Shown: positions 35,943 through 43,807 of the stretch, piece by piece
How the letters are laid out: every line of letters starts with the position of its first letter
Position numbering within the stretch: the first letter of the stretch is position 1
Source: Frigoribacterium sp. JB110
Lineage (GTDB): Bacteria; Actinomycetota; Actinomycetes; Actinomycetales; Microbacteriaceae
DNA length: 64,000 bases
Direction: 5' to 3'
Assembly (NCBI RefSeq): GCF_900163665.1
Contig: NZ_FUIA01000014.1
Span: 92,078 to 156,077, forward strand
Program-made: the position numbers and the translations under genes
The notes under the pieces: generated by a model
Database searches by the model: none
What the model saw: only the letters and a program-made list of their open reading frames with translations
Told to the model about the DNA's origin: nothing

Positions 35943-37216
35943 GCGGCGAGCACCTCACCCATGGCTCGTGAGAGGTACCAGGGGTCGACGACGCTGGTGA
36001 GCTCGCGTGCGGAGTGCATCGACAGGATCGGCACGCCGACGTCGACGGTCCGGATGCCCAGGCGCGTCGCCGAGAGCGGCCCGATCGTTGACCCGCATGA
36101 CACCGCGTTGTTCGAGACGAACTCCTGCGACGGCACCGCGGCGCGCTCGCATGCGGCGTTCCAGGCGGCGGCGCCGTGGGCGTCGGTGGCGTAGCGCTGG
36201 TTGGCGTTGATCTTCAGGATCGGCCCCCGCCCGGCCATCGGCAGGTTCACGGGGTCGTGCCGCTCCGGATAGTTCGGGTGCACGGCATGGCCGACGTCGC
36301 TGGAGACGTGCAGCGACGCGGCGAACGCGCGGGCCCGATCTTCCGCCGTCGCGCCGAGCGCATCGCCGATGCGGCGCAGCACGTCTTCGTGGAAGGGGCC
36401 TGCGGCGCCGGAGCGCGACGAGCTGCCGACTTCTTCGTGGTCGAACGCGGCGAACATCGCGATCGACCGCGTCGGTGCGGCCGTCTCTATCGCGATGAGC
36501 CCCGCATGTGTCGACAGCAGGTTGTCGAGGCGACCGGACGCGAACAGGTCACCATCGGCGCCGAACACGCGCGGGTCCTGCGTGTCGGCCGTGAGGATGT
36601 CGTAGCCGGCGATCTCGTCAGGCCGCACGCCGGCCTCGCGCGCCAGAACGGCGAGGATGTCGGCCGACTCCGCGTCGCCGAGTCCCCACACCGGGTCGAG
36701 ATGCTTCTGCTTGTCGAGCGCGAGCGACTCGTTCACAGCGCGGTCGAGGTGCACAGCGAGCTGCGGGAATCGCAGCAGCGGCCCTGTGCGCACGACGTGC
36801 TCGACGCCGTCGCGCGTCACGATCCGCCCCGCGAGTTCCAGCTCGCGGTCGAGCCACGAGTTGAGCAGCGGGCCGCCGTAGACCTCGACGCCGAGCTGCC
36901 ACCAGCCGCCTGGACCCGTGGTGGTGGGCTTGGGCTTCAGCTTGAAGGCGGGGGAGTCGGTGTGGGCTCCGACGATGGAGAACGGCGTGAGCGGCCCGGC
37001 GTCATCCGGGACGACGAATGCGATCGCCGAACCGTCGCGCCGCACCACGTAGCGCCCACCCGGTCGCACCTGCCAGGCGTCGCGCTCGTCGAGAGCGTCG
37101 AAACCTGCGCCGGTCAGTCGGCGCACGACCTCGGCGGCCGCGTGGTACGACGAGGGCGAAGCGGTCACGAAAGCGGCGAGGTCATCGATGTGCGTACGTG
37201 CGTCGGCGGGGATCAT
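35939..37216 (-). CDS. M18 family aminopeptidase
   Basis: A 425-residue zinc aminopeptidase. Metal and catalytic motifs are intact: VGAHTDSPAFKLKP near residue 82, FDHEEVGSSSRSGAAGPF near 255, SSDVGHAVHPNYPE near 305 and SMHSARELTS near 395. M18 enzymes remove acidic or neutral N-terminal residues from peptides as large oligomers in the cytoplasm. It ends overlapping the downstream conserved gene. Confidence 0.92.
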   Translation of the reverse strand: MIPADARTHIDDLAAFVTASPSSYHAAAEVVRRLTGAGFDALDERDAWQVRPGGRYVVRRDGSAIAFVVPDDAGPLTPFSIVGAHTDSPAFKLKPKPTTTGPGGWWQLGVEVYGGPLLNSWLDRELELAGRIVTRDGVEHVVRTGPLLRFPQLAVHLDRAVNESLALDKQKHLDPVWGLGDAESADILAVLAREAGVRPDEIAGYDILTADTQDPRVFGADGDLFASGRLDNLLSTHAGLIAIETAAPTRSIAMFAAFDHEEVGSSSRSGAAGPFHEDVLRRIGDALGATAEDRARAFAASLHVSSDVGHAVHPNYPERHDPVNLPMAGRGPILKINANQRYATDAHGAAAWNAACERAAVPSQEFVSNNAVSCGSTIGPLSATRLGIRTVDVGVPILSMHSARELTSVVDPWYLSRAMGEVLAA

Positions 37217-37298
37217 CCGACGATTATCCCAGCTCCGGATGGGCGACGCCCTGCCGCTTCGAAGGTTCGACGTCGTCGGTCTCGCATATCGTGGACGA

Positions 37299-39044
37299 GT
37301 GCTGTCACCGTCCTATCCGCAGAGAGCTCCGTGGGGTACCGCGGAGAACCTTCGCGCATGGCAGCGCGAGGCGATGGAAGCGTACGACCTGGCGAACAAA
37401 CGCGACTTCCTGGTCGCTGCGACACCCGGCGCAGGAAAGACGACATTCGCGCTGACGATGGCGCGAAAGCTCCGCAGCGACGATGTCATCGACCGTGTCA
37501 TCGTGGTCGCGCCGACCGAGCATCTCAAGACCCAATGGGCGGATGCCGCTGCTCGTGCGCACATCCGGCTCGATCCGAACTTCCGCAACAGCGACGTCTC
37601 ACCGTCGCGGCAGTACGCCGGTGTGGTCGTCACCTACGCGCAGGTCGCCGCGAAGGCGTACGTGCACCGCCAGCTGACGGAGTCGGGGCGCACACTGGTC
37701 ATCCTCGACGAAGTGCACCACGGCGGCGACGCGCTCAGCTGGGGCGACGCCGTGCGGGAGGCGTACGCGCCGGCCACCAGAAGGCTGATGCTGTCAGGCA
37801 CGCCGTTCCGCAGCGATGACTCGCCGATCCCGTTCGTCGACTACGCGCCGGATACTGCCGGCGGCATGACCTCGATCACCGACTACAACTACGGCTACGG
37901 GCGGGCCCTCGCCGACGGCGTCGTGCGCCCCGTGCTCTTCCACGTGTACGCCGGCCAGATGGCCTGGCGCACGAAGGCCGGCGAAGAGGTGGAGGCGCAG
38001 CTCGGGCAGGACAACATCAAGGACGTCACGTCTCAGGCCTGGCGCACGGCGCTGGATCCGAACGGCGAGTGGATGTCGCAGATCCTGCGCTCGGCCGACG
38101 CACGGCTCACCGAGATCCGGCACCACGTTCCCGATGCGGGCGGGCTCGTGCTGGCGACCGATCAGACGGCGGCTCGCGCGTACGCGAAGCTGCTGATGTC
38201 GATCACCGGCAGAAGGGCGACCGTCGTGCTCTCCGACGACAAGGCGGCTTCTCGGCGCATCGAGGACTTCGCGGGGAACGACGACAGGTGGATGGTCGCT
38301 GTTCGCATGGTGTCAGAGGGCGTCGATGTGCCGCGGCTGGCGGTCGGGGTGTACGCGACATCGTCGTCGACGCCGCTGTTCTTCGCGCAGGCGATCGGGC
38401 GCTTCGTGCGGGCCAGGCGCCGCGGCGAGGCGGCCAGCGTGTTCCTGCCGCACGTGCCGTCTCTGATGGATCTCGCCGGCGAGATGGAGCGGGAGCGCGA
38501 CCACGTCATCGGCCGTGGCGAGAAGGACGGCGACGGGCTCGACGATTCCCTGCTCGACGCCGCGGAGCGCGAGGAGAAGGCCTCGGACGAGCTCACAGAG
38601 GAGGAGGGGAAGTTCGAAGCCCTCAGCTCTGTGGCGCACTTCGACAAGGTCGTGTTCGAGGGCAGGGAGTTCGGCCAGCTCGCCGTTCCCGGCACCGAGG
38701 AGGAGCAGGAGTTCATCGGGCTTCCCGGCCTGCTCGAGCCGGAGCACGTGCACGATCTGCTGCTGCAGCGCACGCAGCGGCAGTCGAAGCATCGGGAGGT
38801 GCGCGAATCCGCAGAGCGTGACAGCGGGCAGAGCGCGCTCCCCGAGCCGCTGCACCGCACGCTGAAGGAGCAGCGGCAGCTGCTGAACAACCTCGTCGGG
38901 CTCTACTCCAGGCAGACGGGCGATCCTCACGGCAAGATCCACGCAGACCTTCGACGCACCTGCGGCGGGCCGGCCGTGGCACAGGCGACCGTGGCACAGC
39001 TGCAGAAGCGCATACAGAGCCTGCGTCGTCGCGTACGCTCCTGA
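37299..39044 (+). CDS. DEAD/DEAH box helicase family protein
   Basis: A 581-residue SF2 helicase-like ATPase. Motif I is ATPGAGKTTFAL near residue 44, motif II DEVHHGGD near 140, motif III LSGTPFRSD near 165 and motif VI QAIGRFVRARRRGE near 365. The C-terminal 180 residues are acidic and helical. It starts at GTG 37299, 82 bp from the divergent aminopeptidase gene. Similar stand-alone helicases are common in actinobacteria; the substrate is unknown. Confidence 0.85.
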   Translation: MLSPSYPQRAPWGTAENLRAWQREAMEAYDLANKRDFLVAATPGAGKTTFALTMARKLRSDDVIDRVIVVAPTEHLKTQWADAAARAHIRLDPNFRNSDVSPSRQYAGVVVTYAQVAAKAYVHRQLTESGRTLVILDEVHHGGDALSWGDAVREAYAPATRRLMLSGTPFRSDDSPIPFVDYAPDTAGGMTSITDYNYGYGRALADGVVRPVLFHVYAGQMAWRTKAGEEVEAQLGQDNIKDVTSQAWRTALDPNGEWMSQILRSADARLTEIRHHVPDAGGLVLATDQTAARAYAKLLMSITGRRATVVLSDDKAASRRIEDFAGNDDRWMVAVRMVSEGVDVPRLAVGVYATSSSTPLFFAQAIGRFVRARRRGEAASVFLPHVPSLMDLAGEMERERDHVIGRGEKDGDGLDDSLLDAAEREEKASDELTEEEGKFEALSSVAHFDKVVFEGREFGQLAVPGTEEEQEFIGLPGLLEPEHVHDLLLQRTQRQSKHREVRESAERDSGQSALPEPLHRTLKEQRQLLNNLVGLYSRQTGDPHGKIHADLRRTCGGPAVAQATVAQLQKRIQSLRRRVRS

Positions 39045-39167
39045 CGGCATCCGGGTGCCTGTGAGGGCGTCGCAGAGGGTGCGGCGCGCGTGCTTCGGGG
39101 ATCCGAAATGCTGTCAATGCGCGGATCTGCGACGTGTTGCGGGCACGGCGCGAATACCGTGGAACGA

Positions 39168-40259
39168 GTGAACGACACGGAGTATCAGACCCCGAGCGAG
39201 CCGACCGCATCGGACCGCCGCCGCTGGGCGCAGTACATCGCCGACGAGCGTGCGGAGGCTGCGGTGTACCGGCGGCTCGCGCGCAAGCGACAGGGTGAGG
39301 AGCGCGAGATCCTGCTGCAGCTCGAGGACGCCGAGAAGCGCCACGAGCAGCACTGGATCGACCTGCTCGGCGGTGAGCCGAAGAAGCTGCCGAAGGCGAG
39401 GATGCGCGACAGGCTGACCGGGTGGATGGCCGGACGCTTCGACTCGGTGTTCACCCTCGCGATGGCGCAGCAGGCGGAGGCGCGCTCGCCCTACGACGCC
39501 GACCCGTGGGCGACGCCGGCGATGCGCGCCGACGAGAAGATCCACCACGAGGTCGTGCGCGGACTCGCCGCGAAGAGCCGACGCAAGCTCTCCGGCACGT
39601 TCCGGGCTGCGGTGTTCGGAGCGAATGACGGGCTCGTCAGCAATCTGGCGCTCGTGATGGGCATCGGTGCAACGGGCGCGGCGCCTCAGTTCGTCCTTTT
39701 CAGCGGCGTCGCCGGCCTGCTGGCCGGGGCGCTGTCGATGGGGGCCGGGGAATACGTCTCGGTGCGCAGTCAGCGCGAACTGCTGGAGGCGACGGAGCCG
39801 AGCGACTTCGCGCACGCGAACCTGCCAGACCTCGACATCGACGCGAACGAGCTCGCCCTCGTGTATCGGACCAGGGGAATGGCAGGGGAGGAGGCGATGG
39901 AACGCGCACGGCGCGTGATCGCCGAGGCCAATGGCGGGCAGATGCCGCAGCGCGCCGTGTCCGGTGACGCGCACGAAGTGGTCGGAGGCGCTCTCAGAGC
40001 GGCGGTGTCGAGCTTCCTGCTGTTCGCCTCTGGTGCGATCATCCCCGTGCTGCCGTGGATCTTCGGCATGTCGGGAATGGCCGCCGTGGTCGTCGCACTC
40101 GTGCTCGTCGGCATCGCGCTGAGCGTGACCGGTGCGCTGGTCGGTCTGCTGTCCGGTGCCTCACCGATTCCGCGCGCGCTGCGGCAGCTGGCGATCGGCT
40201 TCGGTGCCGCCGCGGTGACCTACGGTCTGGGGCTGATCTTCGGCGTCGACCTCGGGTAG
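39168..40259 (+). CDS. Ferritin-like/VIT1 membrane metal transporter (MbfA-like)
   Basis: A 363-residue protein combining an N-terminal ferritin-like domain (about residues 15-60: DERAEAAVYRRLARKRQGEE and EDAEKRHEQHW, with di-metal Glu/His residues) with a VIT1/CCC1 transporter domain (about 145-363: GANDGLVSNLALVMGIGATG, SMGAGEYVSVRSQRE). MbfA-type fusions export iron or manganese and protect from oxidative stress. GTG 39168 is chosen; GTG 39159 is equally in frame and the gene may be leaderless. It is the last chromosomal protein gene before the tRNA-Leu integration site. Confidence 0.85.
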   Translation: MNDTEYQTPSEPTASDRRRWAQYIADERAEAAVYRRLARKRQGEEREILLQLEDAEKRHEQHWIDLLGGEPKKLPKARMRDRLTGWMAGRFDSVFTLAMAQQAEARSPYDADPWATPAMRADEKIHHEVVRGLAAKSRRKLSGTFRAAVFGANDGLVSNLALVMGIGATGAAPQFVLFSGVAGLLAGALSMGAGEYVSVRSQRELLEATEPSDFAHANLPDLDIDANELALVYRTRGMAGEEAMERARRVIAEANGGQMPQRAVSGDAHEVVGGALRAAVSSFLLFASGAIIPVLPWIFGMSGMAAVVVALVLVGIALSVTGALVGLLSGASPIPRALRQLAIGFGAAAVTYGLGLIFGVDLG

Positions 40260-40290
40260 GAACGCGGGTCACCGCCACGCCCGAGGCATG

Positions 40291-42138
40291 TCATGATTCG
40301 TCGGGCACGGTCGTAGGTGGTAATGTTTTCTCTTGGTTCGAAAAGCTCCGCACGGCGGGTCTGGACGGGCCGACACCCAATGCGCGGGTGGCGGAATAGG
40401 TAGACGCGCTAGCTTGAGGTGCTAGTGCCCGTATTAGGGCGTGGGGGTTCAAGTCCCCCCTCGCGCACTCAATGAGCGATGTTGTAACCCGGGCCTGAAG
40501 AAACAGGTCTCGGGTTACAGCATCGCTCTCCTCGTCTGAGGACGAGCGTGCTTCGGCCCAGGTGAGGGCTTGCTGCTTCGTGTTCTCGTCGAGGATCGTG
40601 GCGAAGGGTGCGGCGGTGTCGGCGGTGAGGGTGCCGCCCTCGTTCAGGTAGATGCGGGTGAAGAAGGTCTGGTTCGCGAGGCGCTTGTTCTGCTCGTCGC
40701 AGCGCTCGTAGATCTTTGCGAAGTCGCGGGCGAGATCGAGAGCTCCGTCGATGAGGGCACGGGCTCCTTGGTAGTCGTTGTGGTGCTCGGCGATCTGCGC
40801 TTCGATCCCGTCAAGTTCGGCGCGGAGCCGGGTCTGGAACTTCTTCAGCTGGTCCAGGGACAGGGCGTCGGCGAGGTGGGCTTCGAGGAGCTTGTCCTGC
40901 TCGGCGAGGATCTGCTTACGCCGTTCGGTGAGGTCGCGGATGGATTGGTTCGTGCCTGCGGTGAGCTGGTCGAACTCGTGGGTGAGCATCCCCCGGAGCG
41001 CGTCGGTCATCGCTGGGGTGAGGGTGATGCGCCGGTAGTAGTCGGCGACGAGCTTCTCGACCCGGTCCACGGGTGCGTAGGGCATGTCGCAGGTGGTGCG
41101 CTTGTTGTTGCGGCCCAGGCAGATGAAGTACGGGTAGATGTTCCCGTGCCGGTTCTTCGCGTGGATGATCGTCATCCGCTGGCGACAGCGCCCGCAGTAC
41201 AGGGTGCCTTTGAGGTAGTGGTCGTGCTTCTGGGTGCGGACCCCGGACTGGGCGTGGGCGCGGAGCACGGACTGCACCTGGTACCAGATCTCGGGCTCGA
41301 CGAGGCGCTCGTGTGCACCGTCGTAACGGACGCCGCGGTAGACGACGTCGCCCTTGTAGTACGGGTTCTGCAGCATCCGGTGCACCGACGATAGCCCGAG
41401 CGGACGTGCGGGACGTTTCGGCGTCGGCACGCTGCGCAGACCCTTCTTGGTGAGTTCGGTGCGGAGCTGGGCGAGGCTGTAGTTCCCGGACGCGTACGCG
41501 GTGAATGCCCACTTGACGAGTCGTGCCCGATCGGGGTCTTGGGTGATGCCGCGCACTTCACGGCCGAGGTCGTCGCGGTGGAGGGTGTTGCGGTACCCGA
41601 TCGGGGCGCGCATGGGGGTGCCGCCGGTGGAGGCTTTCTGGACGAGGCCTTTCATGACCTCGTTGGCGAGGTTCACGGAGTAGAACTCCGCGATCGAGGA
41701 CATGATCCCGTGCAGCAGCATCCCCGATGGGGTCTCGTCGATGTTCTCCGTCGCCGATACCAGCAGCACGCCGGCCTCGCGGAGGGCGAGGTGGATCTCG
41801 ACGTCGTCGGCACGGTTGCGGGCGAGCCGGTCGACTTTATGGACGATGCAGTACGCGACCTTGTGGGCCTTGACGTAGGCGATCATCTCCCGCAGCGCGG
41901 GACGGTCGGCTTTCTTCGCCGACTCCCCCGCGTCGACGAACTCCTTGACGATGCTCGCGCCGAGGGTGTCGGCTTTGGCGTGGTTCGCGCCCCGCTGCGC
42001 AGGGATCGAGAAGCCCTCGTCGTGTCCGCCTTTGGTGGCCTGCTCCTTGGTCGACACCCGCAGATAGGTCACTGCGGGAGCAAGCATCGTTTCCGCGGGC
42101 GGGGATGGTGGTGCGATCGTGTCAGTGGCGTACAGCAT
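40291..42138 (-). CDS. Large serine recombinase (integrase), 3' end read through the tRNA-Leu
   Basis: A 615-residue site-specific recombinase. The resolvase domain (about 20-165) has the catalytic serine 29 in TYLRVSTKEQ and YCIVHKVDRLARNRADDVEI; a recombinase domain (about 190-290), a zinc ribbon (LYCGRCRQRM and FICLGRNNKRTTC, about 310-360) and a coiled-coil region (about 400-470) follow. It should integrate and excise the element. Residues 558 onward (ARGDLNPHA...) are encoded by the antisense strand of tRNA-Leu and flanking chromosome, so the native C-terminus must differ in the excised form. ATG 42138 follows CCGAGGAACC. Confidence 0.9.
   Translation of the reverse strand: MLYATDTIAPPSPPAETMLAPAVTYLRVSTKEQATKGGHDEGFSIPAQRGANHAKADTLGASIVKEFVDAGESAKKADRPALREMIAYVKAHKVAYCIVHKVDRLARNRADDVEIHLALREAGVLLVSATENIDETPSGMLLHGIMSSIAEFYSVNLANEVMKGLVQKASTGGTPMRAPIGYRNTLHRDDLGREVRGITQDPDRARLVKWAFTAYASGNYSLAQLRTELTKKGLRSVPTPKRPARPLGLSSVHRMLQNPYYKGDVVYRGVRYDGAHERLVEPEIWYQVQSVLRAHAQSGVRTQKHDHYLKGTLYCGRCRQRMTIIHAKNRHGNIYPYFICLGRNNKRTTCDMPYAPVDRVEKLVADYYRRITLTPAMTDALRGMLTHEFDQLTAGTNQSIRDLTERRKQILAEQDKLLEAHLADALSLDQLKKFQTRLRAELDGIEAQIAEHHNDYQGARALIDGALDLARDFAKIYERCDEQNKRLANQTFFTRIYLNEGGTLTADTAAPFATILDENTKQQALTWAEARSSSDEESDAVTRDLFLQARVTTSLIECARGDLNPHALIRALAPQASASTYSATRALGVGPSRPAVRSFSNQEKTLPPTTVPDES
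40382..40467 (+). tRNA. tRNA-Leu (anticodon GAG)
   Basis: An 86-nt leucine tRNA with a long variable arm. The acceptor arm GCGCGGG pairs with CTCGCGC (one G-T wobble); the anticodon stem CTAGC/GCTAG encloses TTGAGGT, giving anticodon GAG; the T arm is GGGGG-TTCAAGT-CCCCC. No CCA is encoded. The mobile element begins directly behind its 3' end. Confidence 0.95.
40474..40528. repeat. Large hairpin at element end beside tRNA-Leu
   Basis: Arms GAGCGATGTTGTAACCCG and CGGGTTACAGCATCGCTC pair along 18 bp with one mismatch (G-T in RNA), and the inner GGCCTG/CAGGTC continues the stem around AAGAAA. It starts 7 bp after the tRNA, inside the recombinase reading frame. It may be a tRNA terminator, an attachment-site arm or both. 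Confidence 0.7.
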
Positions 42139-42194
42139 GGCGGCGGTTCCTCGGCTTTCTCCCCGCCGGTGCGTGTTCTGGGCGGGTGGTGATG

Positions 42195-42440
42195 TTACCT
42201 TCCTTCGGCAGTGAGATCCCGGTCCGTGCTGAGTTTCAGCACTTCCGGTCGTACGGTCACCGGCTCGTGCTCGGTGTCGCGGTTGGCGTGGGCTTCGGCG
42301 AGCGTGAACCGGACGAACAACTCCGTCAGCGCGGTCATGTTCGGACGCTCCCGGTGCACCACCCGGATCCCGTATGAGCGTTCCGCTTGCGGCACATACC
42401 CGGTCTTCCGCTCATACGGGCGACGCCTCCCCGCCATCAC
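42195..42440 (-). CDS. Small hypothetical protein of the mobile element
   Basis: An 81-residue basic protein with no recognised domain (MMAGRRRPYERKTGYVPQAE, then VRFTLAEAHANRDTEHEPVT). It overlaps the end of the DUF4913 gene by 4 bp and lies 56 bp before the recombinase gene, in the same orientation, so it is probably co-transcribed with them. A small accessory or excision-control role is possible but not shown. Confidence 0.55.
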   Translation of the reverse strand: MMAGRRRPYERKTGYVPQAERSYGIRVVHRERPNMTALTELFVRFTLAEAHANRDTEHEPVTVRPEVLKLSTDRDLTAEGR

Positions 42441-43105
42441 CGGGCCTGCTGTTCCTTGGCAATCACGTCACGGATCGTTGCGTCCTGCTCCTCACGGCGC
42501 GCGGCAACCTGCTCGGCGACGAATGCGAGGAAGTCGTCCGTCCGCGCCGCGACGGGTCGTTCCGTGGTGTCGGGCTCCGTCCAATCCTCAGCTTCCCCGC
42601 CGGGCCAGGCCGTGATGCGGGTGGGCCGGTCTCGGTCGAGGCGGGTGCCGGAGATCGTGGCCCAGTCCCGCAGCCGCTCCCGTGCAAGGCTGAAGTCGTG
42701 GTGCCAGGCGAGAGCCTGGTTGCCTTTCGCTTGGGGGTCGAAGCAGAACAGCCAGTGCTGGCGTAGCGCGGACAGCTCCCAGAGCAGTTCGGGGTGGCGA
42801 TGCCACATCGGCGGGATCACCTGGGCGGGCAGGCCGTAGGTGTGGCGAAGCCAGTCCACCCACCCGTTCAACTCGAGAAGCTCGGCTTCGAGGTCTGCGG
42901 GTGGGAGGGTGCGCCAGTTGATCGGCCGCGCCACCGCGGTGAGCGACTTCGCCAAGTCCGCCTGGAACGTCTGCTTCGCGAACGCTCTCGCTTTCTCAGC
43001 GACGTCTGCGGGCAGCCCGGACAGGTCGATCCCGTCGAAGTCAGGCCCCTGAGCGGTCGGATCTGTATCGGGCAGGTCAGGTGGTGTGGGGTTGTCGGTG
43101 GTCAT
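42437..43105 (-). CDS. DUF4913 domain-containing protein
   Basis: A 222-residue protein. The segment from about 75 to 160 (LNGWVDWLRHTYGLPAQVIP, HPELLWELSALRQHWLFCFD, WHHDFSLARERLRDWA) matches DUF4913, found in actinobacterial conjugative and integrative elements. The function is unknown. The ATG at 43105 follows GGAGCATCCTGATG. A continuous reading frame from the upstream SSB gene into this one is an artefact of the SSB frameshift. Confidence 0.8.
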   Translation of the reverse strand: MTTDNPTPPDLPDTDPTAQGPDFDGIDLSGLPADVAEKARAFAKQTFQADLAKSLTAVARPINWRTLPPADLEAELLELNGWVDWLRHTYGLPAQVIPPMWHRHPELLWELSALRQHWLFCFDPQAKGNQALAWHHDFSLARERLRDWATISGTRLDRDRPTRITAWPGGEAEDWTEPDTTERPVAARTDDFLAFVAEQVAARREEQDATIRDVIAKEQQAR

Positions 43106-43229
43106 CAGGATGCTCCCGGAACAAGGGCGAGAAAGAAGAAGGAGAGCCGCGAAGGACGCGGCGAAGAGCAGGGGGCGGGCGCGGCGACCAGGTGGAGGTG
43201 GTGGGGAGGCTGGTCGCCGCACCCGCGGT

Positions 43230-43723
43230 TTATCGGGCGACCGCCTCGCGCTGCACTGCGCCGGTGCTCGCGGTCGCGGCGGGTGGCTCCGGGTCGAGCT
43301 GTGCTTCCCGCTGGGCGAGAGCCTGCTGCACCTGCTCCCGCAGCGGCGCCTCCTGCTGCGGGCTTCTCGTTCGAGCGGGGCGCGGTCGACGGTGTAGCGG
43401 GTGAGGTTGTTGTCGTGTCCGATCCGGGACGCGACGAACTGCTCCCGTTCAGCGCCGTCACTGCCGGTGTAGGTGCGGGTCTCGCCTTCGGCAAGGAAGT
43501 TGTCGCCCTTACGGAACTGCTCATGGGCGAGTTCGGCAGACTTGCGGAACATCACCAGGTCGGTGAACTCCGGGTCGAGCTGGGTGAACGTGCCGTCCTG
43601 TTCGAACCGGGCCTGGGGCTGCCCGATACGCATGTAGACGCGGGCATCACCGTTGCTCGTGAACGTCAGCTCCGGGTCCGTAGCGACGAACCCGGAGAGG
43701 GACTGCTTGGTGCGGATGGTCAT
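43230..43723 (-). pseudogene. Single-stranded DNA-binding protein gene with frameshift
   Basis: The 5' part (from ATG 43723) encodes an OB-fold SSB: MTIRTKQSLSGFVATDPELT, YMRIGQPQARF, RKGDNFLAEGETRTY. Near 43360-43366 the frame must shift by one base, after which a sensible acidic tail (QQEAPLREQVQQALAQREAQ...) ends at the TAA at 43230. Without the shift the frame runs on as arginine-rich sequence into the DUF4913 gene. It is either a real one-base loss or a sequencing error. SSBs of such elements protect transferred single strands. Confidence 0.7.
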
Positions 43724-43807
43724 CAGCGAGTACTCCTATCGGTCTCACACCCGCAACTGCGGGGGCTACTGGACAGGTACGACCGCCACCCTGAAGTCGT
43801 GGCCCTG

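Noticed and set aside
36176..37819. 547-residue plus-strand frame across the aminopeptidase and helicase start
   Set aside because: It is antisense to the M18 aminopeptidase and out of frame with the helicase, which has clear motifs in another frame.
42437..43723. Single 428-residue SSB-DUF4913 fusion protein
   Set aside because: The middle is arginine-rich out-of-frame sequence. The natural SSB tail is in another frame and the DUF4913 gene has its own start and ribosome site.
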